A DNA stretch of 54,277 bases from Mycobacterium sp. (GTDB lineage Bacteria > Actinomycetota > Actinomycetes > Mycobacteriales > Mycobacteriaceae): the NCBI GenBank assembly GCA_020438905.1, contig JAGQTQ010000037.1:1-54277 (forward strand). The letters are read 5' to 3'. The notes beneath the pieces were generated by a model. That model saw only the letters and a program-made list of their open reading frames with translations. It was not told where the DNA came from and did not search any database. Below are positions 1 to 10,509 of the stretch, one piece after another. Numbering within the stretch: position 1 is the first letter of the stretch; every line of letters starts with the position of its first letter. The position numbers were made by a program, and so were the translations under genes.

Positions 1-966
1 TGGCGCGCCGAGACCCTCGGTGACGACATCGCCTGGATGCGGTTCGGCAAGGACGGTCGGTTGTATGCGGTCAACCCCGAGTTCGGCTTCTTCGGCGTCG
101 CGCCCGGCACCAACTGGAGTTCCAACCCGAACGCGATGAAGACCATCGCCGCCGGCAACACCGTCTTCACCAACGTCGCCCTGACCGATGACGGCGGTGT
201 CTGGTGGGAGGGTCTTGAGGGCGACCCGCAGCACCTGATCGACTGGAAGGGCCGGGACTGGACGCCGGAGTCCGACGAGCCCGCCGCGCATCCGAACTCT
301 CGGTACTGCACACCGATGTCGCAGTGCCCCACCCTGGCCCCGGAGTGGGACGATCCGCAGGGTGTACCGATCTCGGCGATCCTGTTCGGTGGCCGCCGCA
401 AGACCACGGTCCCGCTGGTGACCCAGGCCCGCGACTGGCAGCACGGGGTGTTCATCGGCGCCACGCTCGGCAGTGAGAAGACCGCGGCGGCCGAGGGCAA
501 GGTCGGTACCATCCGGCGCGACCCGATGGCCATGCTGCCGTTCCTGGGCTACAACGCCGGCGACTACTGCCAGCACTGGCTCGATCTCGGCAAGAACGCC
601 GACGACTCCAAGCTGCCGAAGATCTTCTTCGTCAACTGGTTCCGGCGCGGGGCGGACGGCCGCTTCCTGTGGCCGGGTTTCGGCGAGAACAGCCGCGTTC
701 TGAAGTGGATCATCGAGCGGGTCGAGGGGCAGGCCGGCGGGGTGTCCACCCCGATCGGGACGGTGCCCGGGGTCGATCAGATCGACCTGGCGGGTCTGGA
801 GGTCGAGGCCGCCGATGTCGCCGAGGCGCTGGCGGTCGACCCCTCGGAATGGCGCGCCGAGCTGCCCCAGATCGAGGAGTGGTTCGAGTTCCTGGGCGAG
901 AAGCTGCCGACCGGGGTGCGCGACGAGTTCGACGCCCTCAAACAGCGCCTGGCGCAAGCCGACTGA
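1..966 (+). CDS. pckG: Phosphoenolpyruvate carboxykinase (GTP), C-terminal part
   Basis: The window opens inside this gene: the frame is open from base 1 (Trp-Arg-Ala-Glu) and stops at 964-966, so about 321 C-terminal residues are present. GTP-dependent PEPCK converts oxaloacetate to phosphoenolpyruvate in the cytosol and is the gluconeogenic entry point when mycobacteria grow on lipids. The visible part carries the family block [15 protein letters not shown] followed by SSNPNAM, the GGRRKTT nucleotide-region block, and the C-terminal [23 protein letters not shown] segment in two adjoining pieces. The upstream phosphate loop and catalytic Cys loop lie outside the window. It is followed 39 bases later by an unrelated membrane-protein gene on the same strand. 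Family assignment is firm. Confidence 0.97.
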   Translation, partial: WRAETLGDDIAWMRFGKDGRLYAVNPEFGFFGVAPGTNWSSNPNAMKTIAAGNTVFTNVALTDDGGVWWEGLEGDPQHLIDWKGRDWTPESDEPAAHPNSRYCTPMSQCPTLAPEWDDPQGVPISAILFGGRRKTTVPLVTQARDWQHGVFIGATLGSEKTAAAEGKVGTIRRDPMAMLPFLGYNAGDYCQHWLDLGKNADDSKLPKIFFVNWFRRGADGRFLWPGFGENSRVLKWIIERVEGQAGGVSTPIGTVPGVDQIDLAGLEVEAADVAEALAVDPSEWRAELPQIEEWFEFLGEKLPTGVRDEFDALKQRLAQAD

Positions 967-1005
967 CCTCTGCGCCGGGCGCAGACATCCGGTTAACATC
1001 CCGAC

Positions 1006-1896
1006 ATGCAGGCGCCGCCGGTTATGACCTCCCCGTTGACGGGGCGGCTCCGCTGGTGGCGGCGGGCCGCCACGGTCGGCGCGATCCTGACGATCTACCT
1101 GGGGTCGGTGGCGGGCTATTTCTGGCTCGACAGTTCGGCCCACACGCTGGAGCCGGGAAACCTCGTGGCCGGCGAGCAAACCGTGGTCCTGCTCGACATC
1201 ACCGCGATCCATCCGCTCGACAACACCGTCGAGGCCAGCGCTCTGGTAATTCCGGCCAAGGGCCTGGAAGACCCGGAGTTCGGCCAGCTCACCACCGGCA
1301 TCACCGTCCGCCTGTATCCCACAACCGAGTTCGGCGAACTGAACTTTCCGGCCGGCCAGGTTCCCGGCGCGGTCACTACCTCCCTGTCGGCGACCGGCAA
1401 CGCCGACCAGTGGCCGTTCGACCGCTACGCCACTGAGACGATCAGGGCTGATGTTTTCACGGGGACCGGGGAGGCCCGCCGGTACGTGCCGGCGTGGGTG
1501 GAGGTGACCGGTTCCTTGTACGGGTGGGACATCCGCAGCGAGCACCCCGGCCCGGCCACCCACTCCGGCGGCGCCGATGCCACCGCGACCGTCACCTTCT
1601 CCCGGTCGCGGGGGCCGCTGGCGTTGATCCTCGGGATCTGCCTGGTGTTGCTGGCGTTACCGGCGCTGGCGTTGTACGCCGCCATCGAGATGCTGCTGGG
1701 CAGGAAGAACTTCCAACCGGCCTTCAGTTCCTGGTTTGCGGCCATGCTGTTCGCGGTGGTCCCGATCCGCAACGTATTGCCGGGCGACCCGCCGCCGGGA
1801 TCCTGGATCGACGAGGCGCTGGTGCTGTGGGTGCTGCTGGCGCTGGTGGGGGCGATGGTGATCTACGTGGTCGCCTGGACCCGCAGATCCGATTGA
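1006..1896 (+). CDS. DUF4436 family membrane protein
   Basis: A 296-residue membrane protein of unknown function. One hydrophobic segment lies near residues 24-44, a soluble beta-rich region covers about 45-195, and three hydrophobic segments follow near 205-230, 240-262 and 268-290. This is the layout of the actinobacterial DUF4436 family (one N-terminal helix, an outside domain, then a C-terminal helical bundle). The ATG at 1006 is used; an in-frame ATG at 1024 (MTSPLTG) is equally possible because neither has a clear Shine-Dalgarno sequence. The gene sits 39 bases after pckG and could be read from the same transcript. No catalytic motif is visible. Family call is from overall topology and recall, so moderate. 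Confidence 0.75.
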   Translation: MQAPPVMTSPLTGRLRWWRRAATVGAILTIYLGSVAGYFWLDSSAHTLEPGNLVAGEQTVVLLDITAIHPLDNTVEASALVIPAKGLEDPEFGQLTTGITVRLYPTTEFGELNFPAGQVPGAVTTSLSATGNADQWPFDRYATETIRADVFTGTGEARRYVPAWVEVTGSLYGWDIRSEHPGPATHSGGADATATVTFSRSRGPLALILGICLVLLALPALALYAAIEMLLGRKNFQPAFSSWFAAMLFAVVPIRNVLPGDPPPGSWIDEALVLWVLLALVGAMVIYVVAWTRRSD

Positions 1897-1914
1897 GCGG
1901 GGTCGAACGAGTGG

Positions 1915-3078
1915 TCACAGCCCCCCGCGGGCCACGAGTTGGGCGGCGATGACGTTGCGCTGGATCTCGTTGGTGCCCTCGCCGACGATCATCAGCGGCG
2001 CGTCGCGGAAATACCGTTCGGCGTCGTATTCGGTGGAATAGCCGTAGCCGCCGTGGATCCGCACCGCGTTCAGCGCGATCTCCATTGCCACCTCGGAGGC
2101 GAACAGCTTGGCCATCCCGGCCTCCATATCGCAGCGCTGGCCGCTGTCATAGCGTTCGGCTGCGTAGCGGGTGAGCTGTCGCGCCGCGGTCAGCTTGGTG
2201 GCCATATCGGCCAGGTAGTTGCCGATCGATTGGTGCTTCCAGATCGGTTTGCCGAAACTCTCCCGCTGCTGGGCGTAGGTGAGCGCGTCCTGGAGGGCGG
2301 CGCCGGCCACGCCCAGCGCTCGGGCGGCGACCTGGATGCGTCCCGTCTCGAGGCCTTTCATCATCTGCGCGAATCCACGGCCCGGCTCTCCGCCCAGCAC
2401 TGCCGAGACCGGGACCCGACAGTCCCGGAAACTCAGCTCGCACGATTCCACGCCCTTGTAGCCGAGCTTGGGCAGATCCCGGGAGATGCTGAGCCCTTCG
2501 GCGGGGGACTCGACCAGCAGGACCGAGATGCCCGTGTGCCGGGGTGTGGCGTGTGGGTCGGTCTTGCACAACAGTGCAATCAAACCGGAACGGCGGGCGT
2601 TGGTGATCCACGTCTTGGACCCTGATATCACCCAGTGCGCGCCGTCGGGCTGGGCGACGGTGGCGATGTTCTGCAGATCCGAACCGCCGCCGGGTTCGGT
2701 CAACGCCATGGTGGCCCGCAACTGGCCGGTCGCCATCGCCGGCAGGTAGGTCTGCTTCTGGTGTTCGGTGCCGAAATCCTCAAGCAGCTTCGCCACCACG
2801 GTGTGCCCGCCCATCGCGCCGGCCAGGCTCATCCAGCCCCGGGCCAGTTCCTCGGTGACCTCGACGTAGCACGGCATCGACACCGGTGAGCCGCCGTAGC
2901 GTTCGCTGATCGCCAGGCCGTAGATGCCGATCCTCTTCATCTGCTCGATCCACGCCGCGGGGTAGGTGTTGGCGTGCTCCACCTCGCGCACCGTCGGCTT
3001 GACGTCCCGATCGACGAACGCGCGCACCGTTTGAACCAGCAGGTTCTCTTCGTCGTTGAGTGTCATGGGTACGGCCAT
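1915..3078 (-). CDS. fadE3: Acyl-CoA dehydrogenase (FadE3-like)
   Basis: A complete FAD-dependent acyl-CoA dehydrogenase of 387 residues that would introduce the alpha-beta double bond into an acyl-CoA thioester. The FAD/substrate block MALTEPGGGSD lies near residue 135, KTWITNARRSG near 170, and the C-terminal IVGEGTNEIQRNV block carries the usual catalytic Glu position (GEGT). The start at 3078 (MAVPMTLNDEE) is chosen because AGGAC lies about ten bases upstream; a longer frame begins at 3123 and an alternative ATG is at 3066. It is divergent from the Rv0216-like hydratase gene with about 50 bases between them, a pairing I recall from M. tuberculosis (Rv0215c/Rv0216). A dehydrogenase beside a hydratase suggests sequential steps on one acyl-CoA. 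The exact substrate cannot be read from sequence. Confidence 0.9.
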   Translation of the reverse strand: MAVPMTLNDEENLLVQTVRAFVDRDVKPTVREVEHANTYPAAWIEQMKRIGIYGLAISERYGGSPVSMPCYVEVTEELARGWMSLAGAMGGHTVVAKLLEDFGTEHQKQTYLPAMATGQLRATMALTEPGGGSDLQNIATVAQPDGAHWVISGSKTWITNARRSGLIALLCKTDPHATPRHTGISVLLVESPAEGLSISRDLPKLGYKGVESCELSFRDCRVPVSAVLGGEPGRGFAQMMKGLETGRIQVAARALGVAGAALQDALTYAQQRESFGKPIWKHQSIGNYLADMATKLTAARQLTRYAAERYDSGQRCDMEAGMAKLFASEVAMEIALNAVRIHGGYGYSTEYDAERYFRDAPLMIVGEGTNEIQRNVIAAQLVARGGL

Positions 3079-3131
3079 AGTGGCATGTCCTGCTCTTGAC
3101 TTCCCGGGTCGTGCTGTCAGCATTGTCAGTT

Positions 3132-4190
3132 GTGACGTTGTACGGCCACGTCGGCGCGGGCGGATCCGGTGGGTCCGGCGGGCAGGAGCGCCGCGACCCG
3201 GGAATTGAATCCGGCGGGCCGTTCTTCGACGACCTGATGGTCGGTCAGGTCTTCGACACCGCGCCGTCGATCACGCTCACCTCGGGGATCGCCGCCGCGC
3301 ACCAGGCCATCCTGGGCGATCGGATGCGGCTATCGCTGGACGCCGATCTGGCCCACGCGGTGACCGGGGTTCCGGGGGCGATGGCACACCCCGGCCTGGT
3401 CTGCGATATCGCCATCGGCCAGTCCACGGGTGTCACCCGGCGGGTCAGGGCCAACCTGTTTTACCGCGGTCTGGTGTTCCACCGGTATCCGACCATCGGT
3501 GACACCCTGTTCACCCGGACCGAGGTGGTGGGTCTCAAGCAGAACAGCCTCAAACCCGGCCGGGCGCCGAGTGGTCTGGCCGCACTGCGGATGACCACCA
3601 TCGACCAGGCCGGCAGGCTGGTGCTGGACTTCTACCGGTGTGCGATGCTCCCGCTGAGCCCGGGTGCGGCCGACACCGGTCACGGCGACGACCTCACCGG
3701 CCTGGGCGCCGGCCCGGCCCCGGCCGTGGAAGGTGCCGGTCACTGGGACGCCGAGGCCTTCCGCCGACGGGTGCCCGGTCCGCACTTCTATCCCGATATC
3801 GCCGGGTCGGCGCTGCGCAGCTCCGCCGACGTCGTCAGCTCGGCTCCGGAATTGGCGCGGCTCACCCTCAACATCGCCGCCGCCCACCACGATGCGCGCG
3901 ACTCCGGTCGGCGGCTGGTCTACGGCGGGCACACCATCGGACTGGCGCTGGCCCAGGCGACGCGGCTGCTGCCCAACCTGGCGACGGTGCTGGGCTGGCA
4001 GTCCTGCGACCACACCGCACCGGTCTACGAGGGGGACACGCTCTTCAGCGACCTGCGCGTCGAGGCCGCCACGGAATTGCCCGGCGGGAGGGGCGGGGTG
4101 GTGAGCCTGCGATCAGTGGTCTATGCCGCCGGCGCCGACGGCCCGGACCGGGCGGTGCTCGACTGGCGCTTCACCGCCCTGCACTTCTGA
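3132..4190 (+). CDS. Double-hotdog MaoC-like hydratase family protein (Rv0216-like)
   Basis: About 352 residues from the GTG at 3132; the frame is open back to an ATG at 3096 that would overlap the fadE3 leader, so the start is uncertain. The protein has two hotdog halves: the first around residues 30-165 (FFDDLMVGQVFDTAP ... LFTRTEVVG) and the second around 205-350 (GPHFYPDIAGSALR ... YEGDTLFSDLRVE). This matches the mycobacterial Rv0216 family, described structurally as a double hotdog fold related to R-specific enoyl-CoA hydratases. The usual hydratase signature is only partly kept: GDRMRLSLD stands where many MaoC proteins have a Gly-Asp-x-Asn-Pro block with a catalytic His, so hydratase activity is an inference. 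It is divergent from fadE3. Confidence 0.82.
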   Translation: MTLYGHVGAGGSGGSGGQERRDPGIESGGPFFDDLMVGQVFDTAPSITLTSGIAAAHQAILGDRMRLSLDADLAHAVTGVPGAMAHPGLVCDIAIGQSTGVTRRVRANLFYRGLVFHRYPTIGDTLFTRTEVVGLKQNSLKPGRAPSGLAALRMTTIDQAGRLVLDFYRCAMLPLSPGAADTGHGDDLTGLGAGPAPAVEGAGHWDAEAFRRRVPGPHFYPDIAGSALRSSADVVSSAPELARLTLNIAAAHHDARDSGRRLVYGGHTIGLALAQATRLLPNLATVLGWQSCDHTAPVYEGDTLFSDLRVEAATELPGGRGGVVSLRSVVYAAGADGPDRAVLDWRFTALHF

Positions 4191-4263
4191 TGTCCGGTAG
4201 CGGCCGACGCCTGGTTACCGGCGGGTAGCCTAAACCTGATCGCGAGGCATCAGGGAGAGCCGG

Positions 4264-5787
4264 ATGAGGACCCACCAACCCGTTGCGGAGACGGCCCACG
4301 GGCCGGTGCGCGGCACCGACGACGGCACCGTCACGACCTGGAAGGGCGTGCGCTACGCAGCCCCGCCGCTGGGCGAGTTGCGCTTCCGTGCACCGCAGCC
4401 ACCCCGACCCTGGACCGAACCGGCCGAGGCCACCACGTTCGGCACCGCCTGCCCGCAACCCCCGGTACCGAACTTCCCGATGAACCTCGGCGCCGGCCAG
4501 GACGAGGATTGCCTGACGCTCAACGTCTGGGCCCCCTCGGGCACCACTCCCGGCGACGGCAAACCCGTCATGGTGTGGGTGCATGGTGGGGCCTACGTGC
4601 TCGGCTCGGGCAGCCAGCCCTACTACAACGGCCGCCGGTTGGCGGCCGGCGGCGACGTGGTCGTGGTCACCGTCAACTACCGGCTCGGCGTCTTCGGGTT
4701 CCTCGACGTACCCGGCTACCAGTCCAACGTCGGGCTGCGCGACGTCCTCGAGGCCCTGCGCTGGGTGCGCGCCAACATCGCCGCGTTCGGAGGGGATCCC
4801 GACCGGGTGACGGTGTTCGGCGAGTCGGCCGGCGCCGGGATCGTCACCACGCTGCTCGCGACACCCGCATCGAGCGGTCTGTTCGCCGGGGCCATCGCAC
4901 AGAGTTCCCCGGCGACGTCGGTCTATGACCGCAACCGTGCCCGGTTGGTCACCGATCAGGTGCTGGACTTCCTCGAGATCCGACCCGGTGAGGAGCACAA
5001 GCTCGTCGACGCGCCGGTGCCCGCGCTGATCGCCGCCACCAAGAAGGTGTTCGACGAGGTGCCGGTGCGCAATCCCGGCACGCTGGCCTTCGTGCCTATC
5101 GTCGACGGCGAGGTTCTCCCGGACTATCCGGTTCACCTGGCCCGCCAGGGCAGGACTCATCCGGTGCCGTTGATCATCGGTACCAACAAGAACGAGGCCG
5201 CGTTGTTCCGGTTGATGCGCTCACCGCTGATGCCGGTCACCCCACGGGCCATCACCTCGATGTTCAACCAGATCGCCGGGGAGCAGCCCGACCTGCAGTT
5301 GCCCACCGAGGAGCAGTTGGGTTCGGCCTACGCGGGTAAGAAGAAGTCGGCGCGGGGTCTGAGCATCGCCAGCGACGTCGGGTTCCGGATGCCCTCGGTG
5401 TGGCTCGCCGACGGCCACAACACCGTGGCGCCGGTCTATCTGTACCGCTTCGACTACGCCTCGCCGGTCATGAAGCTGCTGTTGGTCGGCGCGGCGCATG
5501 CCACCGAACTGCCCTACGTCTGGGGCACTCTCGGCGCACCGCAGGACATGACCCTCAAGCTGGGCGGGGCCAAAGCGGCCAAGGCGGTGTCCCGGCGCAT
5601 CCGCAGCCGGTGGGTCAACTTCGCCGCAACCGCAAAGCCCGCCGGTCTGCCCGGCGAACCGGAGTGGACGCCCTATCAGGAGGCCGACCGGGCCTGTCTG
5701 GTCATCGACCACCACGACCGGATCGTCCACGACCTCGACGCCGACATCAGGACCGCCTGGGGCGCCGACCCGGTGCATCTGCGCTGA
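4264..5787 (+). CDS. Type B carboxylesterase (LipT/PnbA-like)
   Basis: A 507-residue serine esterase of the cholinesterase/para-nitrobenzyl-esterase family. Diagnostic features are EDCLTLNVW near residue 80, the oxyanion-hole HGGAYVLGSG near 104, the nucleophile elbow FGESAGAG with Ser188, and a C-terminal GAAHATELPYVWG block near 412 that holds the catalytic His. There is no obvious signal peptide, so it is probably intracellular or cell-wall loosely attached. GGAG-like bases (agggagagcc) lie just before the ATG at 4264. It is convergent with the acyl-CoA dehydrogenase gene ending at 5801, 13 bases away. Substrate is unknown; ester or lipid hydrolysis fits the surrounding acyl-CoA genes. Confidence 0.92.
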   Translation: MRTHQPVAETAHGPVRGTDDGTVTTWKGVRYAAPPLGELRFRAPQPPRPWTEPAEATTFGTACPQPPVPNFPMNLGAGQDEDCLTLNVWAPSGTTPGDGKPVMVWVHGGAYVLGSGSQPYYNGRRLAAGGDVVVVTVNYRLGVFGFLDVPGYQSNVGLRDVLEALRWVRANIAAFGGDPDRVTVFGESAGAGIVTTLLATPASSGLFAGAIAQSSPATSVYDRNRARLVTDQVLDFLEIRPGEEHKLVDAPVPALIAATKKVFDEVPVRNPGTLAFVPIVDGEVLPDYPVHLARQGRTHPVPLIIGTNKNEAALFRLMRSPLMPVTPRAITSMFNQIAGEQPDLQLPTEEQLGSAYAGKKKSARGLSIASDVGFRMPSVWLADGHNTVAPVYLYRFDYASPVMKLLLVGAAHATELPYVWGTLGAPQDMTLKLGGAKAAKAVSRRIRSRWVNFAATAKPAGLPGEPEWTPYQEADRACLVIDHHDRIVHDLDADIRTAWGADPVHLR

Positions 5788-5800
5788 CCGGCCCGGCCCG

Positions 5801-6976
5801 TCAACCGGTGGGCAAGTCCCGGAACGGGCTGTCCTTATAAGGATCGGGCTCCTTGGGCAGGCCCAGCACCCGCTCGCCGACGATATTGCGCTGGATCTGG
5901 TCGGTGCCGCCGCCGATCGAGGTGAAGTAGGCGTTGAGCGTGCGAAAGGTGACGGCGTCACCCACCGGGTTGTCCGGGCCGCACAGCATGGACTCCGGGC
6001 CGACGATCGCGGTCTGGACCCGGGCGGTCTCGTGCAGGATCCGCGACATGGCGATCTTGCCGAGTGCCATCAGGGTGGCGGCCTCGACGCGGTCATCGGT
6101 CGCCTTGGCGCGCCGGGTGTTCCACCGGTTGACGGCGGCATAGCCCTCGACGCGGGCGATCTGTTGGCGAAGGTCGGAATCGCCGAGCCGGCCCGCCGCG
6201 CGGGCCATCCCGACGAGGCTGTCGGAGTCCGGCTTCAGCTCACCACTGGCCCGTGAGGTGCGGGCCAGATCGCCCATCAGTCGGCGCTCGTAGGCCAGTG
6301 CCAGTTGCAGCACCGCCCAGCCGCCGCCGGGTTCGCCCACCAGGTTGGCGTGCGGCACCCGGGCGTCGGTGATGAAGACCTCGTTGAACTCCGATTCGCC
6401 GGTGATCTGGTGGATGGGCCGGATCTGAACGCCGGGCTGGCGCATCGGGAAGATGAAGAAGCTGAGGCCCCGGTGTTTGGGCACATCCCAGTCGGTGCGG
6501 GCCACCAGCAGCCCGTAGTCGGCGGTGGTGGCGAAGGAGGTCCAGACCTTCTGACCGTTGACCACCCAGTCGCCCCGGCCGGAGCCGTCGCGTTCGGCGC
6601 GGGTCCGCAGCCCGGCCAGATCCGAACCGGCGCCCGGCTCGCTGTAGAGCAGGCACCAGCGGGTCTCGCCGCGCAGCGACGGCGGGATCAACCGGTGTTT
6701 CTGTTCGTCGGTGCCGAGGGTGTGCAGTGTGCAGGCCATCAGATCCGAGCGGTCCCGGCCCGCCCCCTTCGCGCCGACCGCCGCGAATTCGTTTGCCACG
6801 ATGCGGGATTGCGCGTCAGTCAGCCCCCGCCCCCACCATTGCGGCTCCCAACTCGGGACCGCCCACCCGGCGTCGAAGACCCGCCTGCCCCATTCGGCGC
6901 GGTTGATCGACGGATCCCAGTTGTCGGCGAGCCAGGCCCGGACCTCGGCCCGCAGGACCTCGTCGGTACCGGTCAT
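5801..6976 (-). CDS. Acyl-CoA dehydrogenase, GGT-type subunit
   Basis: A 391-residue acyl-CoA dehydrogenase. It has LYSEPGAGSDLAGL near residue 150, the substrate/FAD block GQKVWTSFATTADYG near 183, and a C-terminal SIGGGTDQIQRNIVGERVLGLP segment. In the position where single-gene enzymes have Glu-Gly-Thr it has Gly-Gly-Thr, the arrangement seen in mycobacterial dehydrogenases that work with a second, unlike subunit. The adjoining upstream gene (6973-8103) is just such a second dehydrogenase type; the two overlap by four bases (ATGA), which implies translational coupling and a heteromeric enzyme. The fused protein at 23255-25453 has the same two halves in the same order. Substrate unknown. 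Confidence 0.9.
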   Translation of the reverse strand: MTGTDEVLRAEVRAWLADNWDPSINRAEWGRRVFDAGWAVPSWEPQWWGRGLTDAQSRIVANEFAAVGAKGAGRDRSDLMACTLHTLGTDEQKHRLIPPSLRGETRWCLLYSEPGAGSDLAGLRTRAERDGSGRGDWVVNGQKVWTSFATTADYGLLVARTDWDVPKHRGLSFFIFPMRQPGVQIRPIHQITGESEFNEVFITDARVPHANLVGEPGGGWAVLQLALAYERRLMGDLARTSRASGELKPDSDSLVGMARAAGRLGDSDLRQQIARVEGYAAVNRWNTRRAKATDDRVEAATLMALGKIAMSRILHETARVQTAIVGPESMLCGPDNPVGDAVTFRTLNAYFTSIGGGTDQIQRNIVGERVLGLPKEPDPYKDSPFRDLPTG

Positions 6977-8103
6977 GAGCTTCCCTCCCGCAGTGCGACA
7001 TAGCGTTCCCGGTGCCAGGCCGCATCGCCGAAGATCTGCGCGTCGGTCCGGGCCCGGCGCAGATACAGATGGGCCGGGTGTTCCCAGGTGAAACCGATTC
7101 CGCCGTGGACTTGGATATTGGTGGCGGCGGCGAACACATAGGCCTCCGAGCAGAACGCCTGTGCCAGGGCCAGATCGGCAGTCCGGTCCGCATCAACGGT
7201 TTCGGACAGGGCGGCATCGAAGCGGGCGGCGACGTGCCGGGCTGCAGAAATCGCCGACTGCGACTCCAGCAGCATGTCGACGCACAGGTGCTTGACCGCC
7301 TGGAAGCTGCCGATCGCCCGGCCGAACTGGTAGCGGGTGCGGGCGTAATCCGCCGCCATCTCCGTGACGCGCAACGCGCCGCCGGCCTGCTCGGCGATCA
7401 GTGCCACCGCCGCCCGGTCCAGTGCCGCCTCGAGTGCCGCGGTACCGGCCCCCGGATCGCCGATCAGCCGCGCCGGTGTCCCGGACAGCGTGAGGCGGCC
7501 CTGCCGGCGGGTCTGGTCCACGGTGCTCAGCGGTTCCACCGCGAGTCCCGCCGCATCACGGTGCACCGCGAAAATGCCGGTGCCGCAGGAAGTCAGCGCC
7601 GAGACGTAGAACACTTCGGCGGCGGGCGCGTCCAAGACGTAGGTCTTCTCCCCGTTAAGCGTCCACGCGCCGCCCTCGGTAGCGGTGGTGTGCGGACGCA
7701 TCGGCGGACGTGCCGAGCCGGCCTCGGCAAAGGCCACCGTCGCGATCAGTTCCCCGGCGGCGATGCGCGGGAGGGTCTGTGCGCATTCACGGTTATCGCC
7801 CAGTGCCAGAAGCAGATACGGGGTCAACACCGCGGTGGACAAGTAGGGGGCGCACAACAGTGCCCGCCCCATCTGCTCGCTTACCACGGAGAGCTCCGCG
7901 GCCCCGGCGCCGGTGCCGCCGAACTCCTCCGGGATGCTCAGACCGAGCAGACCCATGGCCGCCATCTGCGCCCACGTGGCCGCGTCATCTGCGGTCGGGT
8001 CGGCCATGAGCCGCCGTACGTCGGATTCCGTCGACCGGGCCGCCATCAATGCGGTGACCGCCTCGCGCAGATCGCGCTGTTCGCGGGTCAGTGCAGTGGA
8101 CAT
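6973..8103 (-). CDS. Acyl-CoA dehydrogenase, HGGIGFTWEH-type subunit
   Basis: A 376-residue acyl-CoA dehydrogenase homologue beginning MSTALTREQRDL at 8103; the frame is open further upstream but that extension would run into the preceding hydrolase gene. The protein has the N-terminal helical domain (residues 1-115), a middle beta domain with degenerate Ser/Arg-rich block AEAGSARPPM, and a C-terminal helical domain ending IQVHGGIGFTWEHPAHLYL. That ending, without a Gly-Gly-Thr/Glu-Gly-Thr loop, marks the partner subunit of two-component mycobacterial acyl-CoA dehydrogenases. It lies five bases after the alpha/beta hydrolase and overlaps the next dehydrogenase by four bases, so the three genes form an operon transcribed leftward. 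Likely function is alpha-beta desaturation of an unusual acyl-CoA together with its neighbour. Confidence 0.88.
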   Translation of the reverse strand: MSTALTREQRDLREAVTALMAARSTESDVRRLMADPTADDAATWAQMAAMGLLGLSIPEEFGGTGAGAAELSVVSEQMGRALLCAPYLSTAVLTPYLLLALGDNRECAQTLPRIAAGELIATVAFAEAGSARPPMRPHTTATEGGAWTLNGEKTYVLDAPAAEVFYVSALTSCGTGIFAVHRDAAGLAVEPLSTVDQTRRQGRLTLSGTPARLIGDPGAGTAALEAALDRAAVALIAEQAGGALRVTEMAADYARTRYQFGRAIGSFQAVKHLCVDMLLESQSAISAARHVAARFDAALSETVDADRTADLALAQAFCSEAYVFAAATNIQVHGGIGFTWEHPAHLYLRRARTDAQIFGDAAWHRERYVALREGSS

Positions 8104-8108
8104 GATTC

Positions 8109-9002
8109 TCACCCGGCCCGTGACACGGCTTGGCGTAGCCCGGCGCACTTGTCGTCGAAATAGGCCCGTGAGATCGACGCCTTGGGAACGAGCCGGTCGA
8201 AACCGTGGAACGCGCCGGGAACCTCGTGAACGCGGCAAGGCACGCCGGCGGCTCGGAGTCGGTCGGCGTAGGCCAGACCCTCGGAGTGGAGGAGATCCAG
8301 CGTCCCCACTCCGAGCCACGCGGGCGCCAGCCCGGCGAGATCGTCACGGCGGGCCGGCACGGCTACCGCGGGATCGGCGCCGCCCAGGTAGGCCTGCCAG
8401 CCGAGGCGGTTGCTGGCGGTGTTCCACAGCCGGAATCCCGGGTCGTCGAGGGCCGGATCGACGGTGCGGTCATCGAGCATGGGGTAGGACAGGATCTGCA
8501 GCACGGGGGTGACCTCGTCCCGGTCGCGGGCCAGGAACGCCAGCGCCGCGGTCAGGCCGCCGCCGGCGCTGGCGCCGCCGATGGCGATCCGGTCGCGATC
8601 CACCCCGGGCAGATCTGCCAGCCAGGTCAGCGCTTCGTAGCAGTCCTCGACAGGGGCCGGGAACGGGTGTTGCGGAGCCAATCGGTAATCCACCCCGGCC
8701 ACCACGACGCCGAGCCGGTCGGCGAAGGCCCGGCACAGGTCGTCGTCCTGGGCAGCGTCGCCGATCAGATAGCCGCCACCGTGGATCCACAGCAGCGCCG
8801 GCGTCGACCGTGTGGCTCCGGCCGGCCGGAACAGCCGGATCCCCGTCCCGGAGGGCAGGGTCAGGGCCTCGGCGTCGTGGTTGCCGGGCCACCGAGGTGA
8901 GGGCAGCCTGCGCAGCAGCGGCACCGACCACGAATAGAGGACCTGCCTGGGGACGAACCTGGCGATCCGGCGCAGGTCAGGATGGATGTCCGCATTCGGC
9001 AC
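8109..9002 (-). CDS. Alpha/beta hydrolase (HSL/LipW-like esterase)
   Basis: A 297-residue esterase of the hormone-sensitive-lipase type. The oxyanion motif WIHGGGYLIGD is near residue 72, the nucleophile elbow GGASAGGG near 142, an Asp-containing GTLDLLHSEG segment near 235 and the catalytic His in GAFHGFD near 266. The start is the ATG at 9002. It is the first gene of a leftward operon with two acyl-CoA dehydrogenases (spacing five bases to the next), so it may release or activate the acyl group they act on. LipW (Rv0217c) is a plausible orthologue because of its size and location near the fadE3/Rv0216 pair, but that is recall, not alignment. Confidence 0.88.
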   Translation of the reverse strand: MPNADIHPDLRRIARFVPRQVLYSWSVPLLRRLPSPRWPGNHDAEALTLPSGTGIRLFRPAGATRSTPALLWIHGGGYLIGDAAQDDDLCRAFADRLGVVVAGVDYRLAPQHPFPAPVEDCYEALTWLADLPGVDRDRIAIGGASAGGGLTAALAFLARDRDEVTPVLQILSYPMLDDRTVDPALDDPGFRLWNTASNRLGWQAYLGGADPAVAVPARRDDLAGLAPAWLGVGTLDLLHSEGLAYADRLRAAGVPCRVHEVPGAFHGFDRLVPKASISRAYFDDKCAGLRQAVSRAG

Positions 9003-9065
9003 GGTTCCATTATGGAACGGGCCGGTGGCCGACGGGACCCTCCCGGCGCGTGAACGGTCGGCGAA

Positions 9066-10505
<1,440 letters not shown>

Positions 10506-10509
<4 letters not shown>

